A stretch of DNA of 16,848 bases from Allobrachymonas sp. Its GTDB lineage: Bacteria; Pseudomonadota; Gammaproteobacteria; Burkholderiales; Burkholderiaceae_C. The position numbers were made by a program, and so were the translations under genes. The stretch lies in NCBI GenBank assembly GCA_030538335.1, contig JAUNUE010000019.1, positions 1-16,848 of the forward strand, written 5' to 3'. Under the pieces are notes generated by a model. The model was not told where the DNA came from, did not search any database, and was given only the letters and a program-made list of their open reading frames with translations. Positions 1 through 6,426 of the stretch are shown here, one piece after another (the stretch's first letter is position 1; each line of letters begins with the position of its first letter).

Positions 1-104
1 CGCCAAAAAGCTTGCGCTTTCGGATTTCCTCTGCTTCGCCACTGAACTGGTTACATCAATCGTTAGACAGACACGCTTTTGGCGGTTGTGGGCAGCAGGG
101 GTAG

Positions 105-131
105 GGCGGAACCTGCAAAGCAGATTCCGCC
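105..131. repeat. 27-nt hairpin, first of a pair
   Basis: Outer arms GGCGGAA (105-111) and TTCCGCC (125-131), one C/A mismatch (112/124), inner arms CTGC (113-116) and GCAG (120-123), and a 3-nt loop. It has the same architecture as the hairpin at 160-186. There is no T-run on either side, so it is not a classical intrinsic terminator. It lies downstream of the SDR gene and could mark the 3' end of its transcript or be a REP-like element. Confidence 0.6.
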
Positions 132-159
132 GTATGAAAACATTCAACACCTGCCATGC

Positions 160-186
160 GTTGGAATCGCCTGCGGCGGTTCCAAC
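160..186. repeat. 27-nt hairpin, second of a pair
   Basis: Outer arms GTTGGAA (160-166) and TTCCAAC (180-186), a T/G wobble (167/179), inner arms CGCC (168-171) and GGCG (175-178), and a 3-nt loop TGC. The total length and internal geometry match the hairpin at 105-131, but the stem sequences differ. It begins 10 bases after the SDR stop codon on the minus strand. Confidence 0.6.
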
Positions 187-196
187 TTACTGAAAA

Positions 197-1129
197 TCAG
201 GAAAGACACGCGCCTTTTGCTCCATCACAAGCAGGTGCTGTTTCCCTGTCTACTGTTTGCAAAGTGGCCAGCAATTTTTCCGGCGGCACGGGCGCGCGTT
301 GCAGCGACTGCGCCAGTGTGCGGGCATCTGCGGTGTTGGGCGTGCACAGCAGCTCCAGCGTCTGGCTGCACCAGGGTGAAACGGGTATCCAGTCGCCCAT
401 CCGGGCGCTCAGGCGTGAAAGCCCTGCTGGCAGGCCGATGGTGCGGGGCGCACGCTTGCCCGCCTGTTCGCGCAGGCTGGCTATAAAGGCGGCGAGCGTC
501 AGTGGCGCGGGGCCGGCCAGTTCGATCACACCCCGGCGTTGTCCCGGACTTGGGCCTTGTGCCACCAGCCGGGCCACGGCGTCTGCCAGATCATGCGCCG
601 CCAGTGGTTGCACCTGTGCTTCGATGGCGGGCTGTGGCAGCACCAGCACCGGCAGGCGCGACAAGGTGACGAACAGCTCTATACCGGCAGCGCCTTTGCC
701 AAACACGATGCTGGGCCGCAAGATGGCGGCGTCGAGCACGCCCTGTGCATTCAGCCGCATCAGGTGCTGTTCGGTTGCCTTTTTGGTCTGTGCATACAGG
801 GTGTTGCTGTCGGCAATGCCCAGTGCGGAAATCTGCACCACGCGCCGTATGCCCGCCTGCACACAGGCATCGAACAGGGCGCAAGGCGCATCGGTGTGGA
901 TGGCCTGCATCGGCTGGCGGCGGCTGTCGCGCAGCACGCCCACGGCGTTGACTACGGCATCGATGCCTTGCAAGCGGGGCAGCCAATGTTCGGCCGTGGT
1001 GTCGCACACAAAATCTACCTGCATGGGGCTTGTGCGGCTGGCGGCAACAACGTGGTGCCCGGCCTGCCGTAAAGATTGCGCGATATGGCGGCCGATAAAA
1101 CCGCTGGCGCCGGTAAGCAGGATGTTCAT
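197..1129 (-). CDS. SDR-family NAD(P)-dependent epimerase/NDUFA9-like protein
   Basis: Protein of 310 residues with an N-terminal Rossmann fold. The dinucleotide-binding motif TGASGFIG is at residues 6-13, and Ser101 plus the YAQTK segment (Y112, K116) fit the extended-SDR Ser/Tyr-x3-Lys catalytic pattern. It resembles the atypical SDRs related to the complex I subunit NDUFA9 and NAD(P)H-binding proteins; the substrate cannot be told. An AAAGGAG ribosome binding site sits just upstream of the ATG, so the start is secure. It follows the DCC gene on the same strand after a 118-base gap with a small hairpin (1207-1227), so co-transcription is possible. No copy of the operator found before the DCC and regulator genes is visible before this gene. 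Some relatives carry a C-terminal DoxX-like membrane domain. This protein ends without one, and no remnant is readable downstream. Confidence 0.85.
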   Translation of the reverse strand: MNILLTGASGFIGRHIAQSLRQAGHHVVAASRTSPMQVDFVCDTTAEHWLPRLQGIDAVVNAVGVLRDSRRQPMQAIHTDAPCALFDACVQAGIRRVVQISALGIADSNTLYAQTKKATEQHLMRLNAQGVLDAAILRPSIVFGKGAAGIELFVTLSRLPVLVLPQPAIEAQVQPLAAHDLADAVARLVAQGPSPGQRRGVIELAGPAPLTLAAFIASLREQAGKRAPRTIGLPAGLSRLSARMGDWIPVSPWCSQTLELLCTPNTADARTLAQSLQRAPVPPEKLLATLQTVDRETAPACDGAKGACLS

Positions 1130-1206
1130 GGTTGGCTCCTTTCGATTGATTTACGCGATAAAGTTTTCGTTGCATTGCTCCCTTTCCTTTTGGAAATGGA
1201 ATTTGG

Positions 1207-1227
1207 CCCTCTCCCTCTGGGAGAGGG
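1207..1227. repeat. Perfect 9-bp hairpin in the DCC-SDR gap
   Basis: CCCTCTCCC (1207-1215), loop TCT, GGGAGAGGG (1219-1227), followed on the plus strand by GGGTGAGGG. Elements of this CCCTCTCCC/GGGAGAGGG type recur between genes in many proteobacteria. No T-run follows on the minus strand, so it is probably a REP-like insertion or an mRNA stability element rather than an intrinsic terminator. Confidence 0.6.
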
Positions 1228-1247
1228 TTTGGGTGAGGGCTGCGGCA

Positions 1248-1901
1248 TCAACGTTCATCGTGCTGTATTGACAGGCAAGATGCAGCCGTACCGTCGGGCC
1301 GGGCAGGGCGACGCAATTCGTCGGCGTGCAGGGTCATCCACGGGGTGGTGTGAGCCAGCATCTGGCGGTTGACGCCATCGGGGTTTTGCGGACTGGCAGG
1401 CGTGTAATTGCCCACCGTGGGCAAGGCGCAGACACGGTCAGACCCGCATTGCTGTTGGGCAGCGCGTGCAGCCGCACGGCGCATGGCGCCGCCAAACACG
1501 GCGTAGGCCAGCCAGGCGGGCAGATGCTGCCGGTTGCGCGCCACCCAGGGGTAGAGCCAGACCATGAAGGGTTTGATAATCGGTGCCCGCAAGGCGCGGG
1601 CGACAAACACAATGCCTGCGCCCTCGTAGGCCAGCTCGAAGGCCGGAATACCCAAAACGAGTTGTCCATCAGCGCGCTCAGCATGCAGCACCGTCATCAG
1701 GTCGCGCTGCGTGGTGCCGGGCGGGCAGGCGTTGAATCCGGGCACGGCAGCATCGACAAAACGCAGCAGGCCGCGGGTGTTGCGCAGCATCAGGTTGGTC
1801 ATCTCGGTCAGGCACATGGGGCAGGAGCCGTCGTAGTACAGGGTGACCGGCCACAGCCCTTGGCTGTCGGGCGTATCGTTGCGAGGGCTGGCTTCAGGCA
1901 T
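1248..1901 (-). CDS. DCC-family (DUF393) thiol-disulfide oxidoreductase-like protein
   Basis: Protein of 217 residues. The family signature YDGSCPMC lies at residues 23-30, giving a CxxC pair at Cys27/Cys30 near the N-terminus, as expected for the DCC1-like/DUF393 family. These proteins are predicted, mostly without biochemistry, to act in thiol-disulfide exchange. A basic and hydrophobic middle section (about residues 95-150) follows, with a Cys/Pro-containing tail that I do not recognise. Translation starts at an ATG preceded by a strong AAGGAGAG site (1906-1913). The promoter at 1922-1949 overlaps a dyad that also occurs at the promoter of the upstream regulator gene, so repression by that regulator is likely. 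It may share an mRNA with the SDR gene downstream. Confidence 0.87.
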   Translation of the reverse strand: MPEASPRNDTPDSQGLWPVTLYYDGSCPMCLTEMTNLMLRNTRGLLRFVDAAVPGFNACPPGTTQRDLMTVLHAERADGQLVLGIPAFELAYEGAGIVFVARALRAPIIKPFMVWLYPWVARNRQHLPAWLAYAVFGGAMRRAAARAAQQQCGSDRVCALPTVGNYTPASPQNPDGVNRQMLAHTTPWMTLHADELRRPARPDGTAASCLSIQHDER

Positions 1902-1921
1902 GGCGCTCTCCTTGGTAGAAA

Positions 1922-1949
1922 TTTATCTAAAGTCAGATATTTCTGTAAA
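1922..1949 (-). promoter_or_regulatory. Predicted sigma70-type promoter of the DCC gene
   Basis: Read on the minus strand: -35 TTTACA (1949-1944), 16-base spacer, -10 GATAAA (1927-1922). The start point would be near 1915, just ahead of the AAGGAGAG ribosome binding site, giving a very short leader. The stretch from the -35 box through the spacer aligns closely with the promoter of the regulator gene (TTGACA at 2585-2580). Confidence 0.55.
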
Positions 1950-1958
1950 AACAGAAAT
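1934..1958. promoter_or_regulatory. Predicted operator for the GbsR-type regulator (DCC promoter)
   Basis: Two overlapping dyads. One is a perfect 8-bp inverted repeat ATTTCTGT-AAAA-ACAGAAAT (1939-1958). The other is CAGATATTTCTG (1934-1945), one base away from a perfect palindrome. The element covers the -35 box and the start of the spacer of the DCC promoter, the classical position for a repressor. A near copy sits at 2570-2594 at the regulator's own promoter. Binding by the adjacent regulator is inferred. Confidence 0.65.
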
Positions 1959-1966
1959 TAAAGATC

Positions 1967-1997
1967 AAAAAAATAGCTTGCCCGTGGCAGGCAAGCT
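1967..1997 (-). terminator. Rho-independent terminator of the GbsR-type gene
   Basis: On the minus strand a perfect 8-bp stem AGCTTGCC/GGCAAGCT (1975-1982 with 1990-1997), 7-nt loop, is followed after one base by seven Ts (1973-1967). It lies 15 bases downstream of the regulator stop codon and ahead of the DCC promoter, so the two genes form separate transcription units. Confidence 0.88.
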
Positions 1998-2012
1998 GGC
2001 GGCGGGAAGTGG

Positions 2013-2549
2013 TCAGGCAGACTCCTTGTCTTTGCGCACAAAGCGCTGGATGGCCGTGCCCATATGCAGGATCTTGTCGAGCGTGGTGGGTGACAGGCGC
2101 AGCATTTCTTCGCTCCATACGTCGAGCGATTCCATCAGGCGCAGGGTGGCGCGCACGCGCTCCTGGGTGTCTGTCGGCTCTTTGGTCAAAGCAGGCGAGG
2201 CAGCAAGCTCTTGCAGCATCTGCACGGTGGGGTCAAACTCGCGCCGCTTGCGCTCTTGCACGATCAGGCGGAACAGCTCCCACACATCGCCCGCGGTTTC
2301 AAAATAGTCGCGCCGGTCGCCCAGGATGTGGGTCACGCGGATCAGCTTCCAGCTTTGCAACTCCTTCAGGCTGTTGCTCACGTTGGAGCGGGCCACGCCC
2401 AGGGTTTCGGCAATTTCTTCTGCGTGCAGCGGCTGGCCGTGAAAATAAAGCAGAGCATGGATTTGCGCCACGGTGCGGTTCACGCCCCAGGCGGTACCCA
2501 TTTCGCCCCAGTGGAGCACAAAGCGGTTGGCGGTTTCTGAAAGTTCCAT
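2013..2549 (-). CDS. GbsR/MarR-family transcriptional regulator
   Basis: Protein of 178 residues from the ATG at 2549, the usual length of GbsR-type proteins. The N-terminus (MELSETANRFVLHWGEMG) is family-typical. A winged helix-turn-helix spans roughly residues 25-85, with a likely recognition helix at ARSNVSNSLKEL (53-64) and a wing around GDRRDYF (77-83). A helical C-terminal half probably dimerises. Longer starts (TTG at 2585, ATG at 2564) are less likely: the TTG is the first half of a TTGACA -35 box. No Shine-Dalgarno sequence precedes the ATG, and the -10 box CATAAT ends six bases before it, suggesting a leaderless mRNA. A shared operator implies autoregulation and control of the DCC gene. 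The ligand is unknown. The name GbsR refers to the family only; nothing here concerns glycine betaine synthesis. Confidence 0.87.
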   Translation of the reverse strand: MELSETANRFVLHWGEMGTAWGVNRTVAQIHALLYFHGQPLHAEEIAETLGVARSNVSNSLKELQSWKLIRVTHILGDRRDYFETAGDVWELFRLIVQERKRREFDPTVQMLQELAASPALTKEPTDTQERVRATLRLMESLDVWSEEMLRLSPTTLDKILHMGTAIQRFVRKDKESA

Positions 2550-2555
2550 GCCGCC

Positions 2556-2585
2556 ATTATGCATAAATTCAGAAATTTCTGTCAA
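2556..2585 (-). promoter_or_regulatory. Predicted promoter of the GbsR-type gene (leaderless)
   Basis: Minus strand: perfect -35 TTGACA (2585-2580), 18-base spacer, -10 CATAAT (2561-2556). The ATG at 2549 follows after only GGCGGC, so transcription would start at or next to the A of the start codon. The spacer contains the palindromic operator. Confidence 0.65.
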
Positions 2586-2594
2586 TAGTGAAAT
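2570..2594. promoter_or_regulatory. Predicted operator for the GbsR-type regulator (autoregulatory)
   Basis: Perfect 12-bp palindrome CAGAAATTTCTG (2570-2581), overlapping the last two bases of the -35 box and the spacer, plus a flanking imperfect repeat ATTTCTGT-CAAT-AGTGAAAT (2575-2594). It matches the element at 1934-1958 in sequence, orientation and position relative to the -35 box. Confidence 0.65.
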
Positions 2595-2691
2595 TTTAGA
2601 AGTGGATGATGGTTTTCCTGCGTTTCAATAGCTAGGCACCTTGTGACCTGTTTGCCGTCTCTCCGCAGGATGCGTACAGAGCCAAAACCGT

Positions 2692-2786
2692 GTCATTGCG
2701 AGGGGCGCAAAGCGCGATGCGGCCATCTTGCGGCATGGCCCAGAAACAAGCAGATTGCCACGCCGCCTGCGGCGGCTCGCAATGAC
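2692..2786. repeat. REP-like palindromic doublet
   Basis: Perfect 11-bp terminal inverted repeats GTCATTGCGAG (2692-2702) and CTCGCAATGAC (2776-2786). Inside are further stems: GCGC/GCGC, GGCCAT (2721-2726) with ATGGCC (2735-2740), and GCCGCC (2762-2767) with GGCGGC (2771-2776). Sequences starting GTCATTGCGAG are a common class of interspersed palindromic repeat in proteobacteria. The multi-stem layout suggests a REP pair (REPIN-like unit). Confidence 0.7.
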
Positions 2787-2823
2787 GCAAGGGCTGGGCG
2801 CAGTCTTGCCTGTGCCTTTCGGA

Positions 2824-2917
2824 TTGCCCTCAAAAAGCCGTCTGTTGCGCTATAAACCTTCGCCGCAGGCAGTCCGTCTGCGGTTTGCGTCTTGTCTGGC
2901 CGCTTTTTGAAGGGCAA
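2824..2917. repeat. Second nested palindromic element
   Basis: Arms TTGCCCTCAAAAAGC (2824-2838) and GCTTTTTGAAGGGCAA (2902-2917) are complementary apart from a one-base bulge. The interior contains CCGCAG/CTGCGG stems. Its sequence is unlike the element at 2692-2786. It could be a MITE-like repeat or a transcription-end structure; there is no clean T-run termination signal for the YhgE/Pip gene. Confidence 0.55.
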
Positions 2918-2991
2918 CGCATCGCTCGTAAACAGGCTCTTACGGCCGCAAGGTTGGGCGCAAGAATACGCAGTGCATCGGGCAGTCGCCG

Positions 2992-4911
2992 TCAATCCAC
3001 TTCTACCAGGGGAAGGTAACGGGCGTCATCTACCAAACGCCAGCGGGCAAAAAGCACGGCTGCAGCCAGACTTGCGCAGAGCGCCCCAGCCATCAGGGCG
3101 ACACTGTGCAGCCAGGCTCCTTCAAAGGCGCCGAACATGGCCACCCGCATGGCCTGCACCGCCCAGCTCATGGGAAGGAAAGGGTGCACGGCGCGGAAGA
3201 AGGGGGAGCTTAGTGCAATCGGCATGGTGGCACTGTTGGCGGCCAACTGCAGGACCAGCAAAACCATGGCGATCAGGCGACCTGTATCGCCAAAGATGAC
3301 GACCAGTGCAAAGATCATGGCAAGAAATGCCAGCGCTGCCAGCCACAAGGTAAACGCCAGCAGGCCCGTTTGCCTGACCTGCATCTGCAAGCCCCATACC
3401 AGCACCAGGGTGACGATGCCGGTTTGCAGCGTGGCAATCAATCCGGGCAACAGCAGTTTTCCCAACACCAGCGGCAAATTGGGCAAACCCGCCAGGCTGC
3501 GGGGCAACCACCTGAATGCCAGCAGGAAGGTGCATACGGTGGCGCCTACCCATAATGCCATGGGTGCAAAGTGCGGCGCATAGCCACTGCCCTGGTTTGC
3601 CACCGGTGCGGCCACTTCCACCACCGTTTGCACCGATGCGGCCATGCCTGCGCCGGTGGCTGCGCCCAGCGCGCTGTCGCCGCCTGCAGGCAGTTGGGCC
3701 GCCAACTGGTCCAGGCCGCTGCTCAGGCGCTGGCTGCCGCTGGCAATGTGCGTGAGGCCCTCGTTCAATTGGGCGCTGCCTTGGGCATAGGCCTTGAGTT
3801 GCGCATCGCCGGGCAAGCCGGCCGCCAACTGGTGGATGCCGCCGCCCAGTTGCCCCATGCCGTCGGCCAGGCGCGTTACGCCGCCTTGCAGTTGTTGGGC
3901 GCCTTCGCCCAGCTTGTCTGATCCCGCCACGGCGCTACCCAGGCCGTTGTGCAATTGGCTTGCGCCTTGGCCCAGCTTCTGAGCGGCGTCCACTACCTGC
4001 GCGCGGCCAAAGGGCAGTTTTTGTGCGCCTGCTTCAAGCTGGCTGGTGCCGTCGCGCAACTGCCCTGCGCCGCCTTGCAACTGCCGCAGGCCTTTAGTCA
4101 CATCTTTCTGGCCGCTGGCCAGTCGTCGGCTGCCGTCTTTCAGCGCCTGCAAATCGTTGGCCGCGGGCAGATGTGCTTCCATGGTGCGCACGCCGTTGCC
4201 TGCCTTTTGCAGGCCTTGTGTGAGCTGCGTGCTGGCGGCATGGAGTTTTTCCCTGCCCTGATGCGCCTGCTGCGTGGCGGCAGCAAGCTGGTGGGCACCC
4301 GCCTGCAACTGCCCCACGCCGTCGCGCAGTTTGCCGATGTTGCCATTGGCGTCGAGCACGGCGTTCCAGCGCTGGGTGTTGAGCGCTTCGTTGAGCTGCC
4401 GCGCCAATTCCGGCGCAAAGCGCTTGGCCACGCCTGCGCCGTTGTAGTTGTTGCCTTCCGACACATACACCACGAGCTTGCCCGCACCCGCCACCGCACC
4501 GGGCACGGCGCTTTGGCTGAAGTCAGGCGCAATCAGCAGCGCAAACGCCATGTCGCCCCGGCGCACGGCGGCTTGGGCCGCTTCGGCGTCTTGCATGGGC
4601 TGGTAATCAAACAGCGGCTGGGCGGTGAGCTTCTCCACCAGTTGCGTGCCAAGCTGCACATGGTGCCCCTGAAAATCCACCCCCGTATCGGCGTTGACCA
4701 CGGCCACGGGCAGGTTGTGGGTGCGCGATTGCGGATCCCACAGGCTGGCCAGGTAAATACCGGCGTACAGCATGGGCACAAACAGGATGCCGATCACGGC
4801 GATGGTGAACTTGGGGTAGCGGCGCAGCAGGGCTACATCAAAGCCGACCATGCGGCGCAAGGTGGACGCAAAGCCGCGGAAAGGGGTGTGAGAAGAAGCG
4901 GGAGTTGCCAT
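2992..4911 (-). CDS. YhgE/Pip-family membrane protein (ABC-2 permease-like)
   Basis: Protein of 639 residues from the ATG at 4911. One membrane segment near the N-terminus (about 36-56) is followed by an extracytoplasmic region (about 60-440). That region ends in a long coiled coil built of Gly-containing heptads of the form QLxxGxxxLxxG (roughly 210-410). A C-terminal block holds five hydrophobic segments (about 450-466, 483-508, 516-540, 544-566, 600-622). This is the YhgE/Pip layout, related to ABC-2 type permeases, named after a phage infection protein of Gram-positive bacteria; the molecular function is not established. The frame extends upstream to an ATG at 4983, but those 24 residues are Arg-rich and do not resemble a family N-terminus. 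Neither start has a good ribosome binding site, so the start is uncertain. It is a single gene, divergent from the transporter genes, with a TetR-type palindrome upstream. Confidence 0.85.
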   Translation of the reverse strand: MATPASSHTPFRGFASTLRRMVGFDVALLRRYPKFTIAVIGILFVPMLYAGIYLASLWDPQSRTHNLPVAVVNADTGVDFQGHHVQLGTQLVEKLTAQPLFDYQPMQDAEAAQAAVRRGDMAFALLIAPDFSQSAVPGAVAGAGKLVVYVSEGNNYNGAGVAKRFAPELARQLNEALNTQRWNAVLDANGNIGKLRDGVGQLQAGAHQLAAATQQAHQGREKLHAASTQLTQGLQKAGNGVRTMEAHLPAANDLQALKDGSRRLASGQKDVTKGLRQLQGGAGQLRDGTSQLEAGAQKLPFGRAQVVDAAQKLGQGASQLHNGLGSAVAGSDKLGEGAQQLQGGVTRLADGMGQLGGGIHQLAAGLPGDAQLKAYAQGSAQLNEGLTHIASGSQRLSSGLDQLAAQLPAGGDSALGAATGAGMAASVQTVVEVAAPVANQGSGYAPHFAPMALWVGATVCTFLLAFRWLPRSLAGLPNLPLVLGKLLLPGLIATLQTGIVTLVLVWGLQMQVRQTGLLAFTLWLAALAFLAMIFALVVIFGDTGRLIAMVLLVLQLAANSATMPIALSSPFFRAVHPFLPMSWAVQAMRVAMFGAFEGAWLHSVALMAGALCASLAAAVLFARWRLVDDARYLPLVEVD

Positions 4912-5011
4912 GGAATACTGCAGGGCGATAAAAAATCCCCGGCACCTCCAGCGGGAGCGGGAGGTTCGGGGCATGCACGCCATCCCTTTGCGGGACAGGT
5001 AAAATCAAAAA

Positions 5012-5023
5012 GAACGGCCGTTC
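5012..5023. promoter_or_regulatory. Perfect palindrome of TetR-operator type
   Basis: GAACGGCCGTTC is a perfect 12-bp palindrome 100 bases upstream of the YhgE/Pip start codon. A possible minus-strand -10 box TAGAAT (5042-5037) would place transcription start near 5030, so a bound repressor would sit at the start of the transcript. TetR-family operators commonly have this GAACG-n2-CGTTC form. No TetR-family gene is present in the window, so the regulator, if any, is elsewhere. Confidence 0.45.
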
Positions 5024-5193
5024 GATGAAGTGCGGGATTCTACCTATTTTTGCCAAGACGCACGGTCTTGTCTCGTGCGCGGCAGACTCGCCTTCTGGCT
5101 GGGTAGATGGTGTGTTTGTTGCAGATTTGTCAAGTTTGCCCGGTTGAAGCCCGGGCGGGGGAAATTACCGCTTTTTTTCAGGGCTGCCGTGGC

Positions 5194-5199
5194 TAGAAT
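5194..5199 (+). promoter_or_regulatory. Possible -10 box for the polyamine transporter operon
   Basis: TAGAAT in the context GGCTAGAATAGGG, about 105 bases ahead of the potG-like start. No good -35 hexamer lies 16-18 bases upstream. The same CTAGAAT-RGG string occurs ahead of the lipoprotein gene at 11848-11856. Confidence 0.3.
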
Positions 5200-5303
5200 A
5201 GGGTATTGGAGCTGTGCTGCCGCAAAATCGGTGAGGCACGGCTTTTTTCTTGGTCAAAATTCTGGGCCACCAGGCCAGATTTGCTGCTGGGACGCACGCT
5301 ACC

Positions 5304-6416
<1,113 letters not shown>

Positions 6417-6426
6417 GGAAGCCGCA

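Larger units (their letters stand above)
1..196. other. Non-coding left edge with several dyads
   Basis: I see no convincing gene here; the open frames that cross it are antisense shadows of the neighbouring SDR gene. It is the region downstream of that minus-strand gene. It holds a loose inverted repeat whose arms are CGCCAAAAAGC (1-11) and GCTTTTGGCG (75-84), and two compact hairpins at 105-131 and 160-186 that are described separately. The first arm starts at the window boundary, so it may extend further left. Confidence 0.6.
2595..2991. other. 397-base gap without a gene, holding palindromic repeats
   Basis: No open frame here has family resemblance, a ribosome binding site or a sensible context. 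The stretch between the regulator gene and the 3' end of the YhgE/Pip gene is filled by two nested palindromic elements (2692-2786 and 2824-2917). The remainder shows nothing I can interpret. Confidence 0.55.
4984..5303. other. 320-base divergent intergenic region
   Basis: Contains no gene that I can support. It must carry the promoters of the YhgE/Pip gene (minus) and the polyamine transporter (plus). Visible elements are the palindrome at 5012-5023, a minus-strand TAGAAT at 5042-5037 that could be a -10 box, a GCCCGG/CCGGGC hairpin (5138-5156), a T7 run at 5172-5178 and a plus-strand CTAGAAT at 5193-5199. Confidence 0.5.

Noticed and set aside
2550..2585. Longer start (TTG at 2585) for the GbsR-type protein
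   Set aside because: The TTG is part of a perfect -35 box and the extra residues lie over the predicted promoter and operator; the family N-terminus begins at 2549.
4912..4983. N-terminal extension of the YhgE/Pip protein to 4983
   Set aside because: The extra 24 residues are Arg-rich, unlike a family N-terminus, and the natural start is just ahead of the first membrane segment. I keep some doubt because neither start has a good ribosome binding site.
5055..5069. AAGAC-GCACG-GTCTT as an operator
   Set aside because: The 5-bp arms are too short to stand out from chance and there is no second copy.
5138..5178. Intrinsic terminator from the GCCCGG/CCGGGC hairpin and the T7 run
   Set aside because: The T-run lies 15 bases beyond the stem and no plus-strand gene ends just upstream, so it does not fit an intrinsic terminator.
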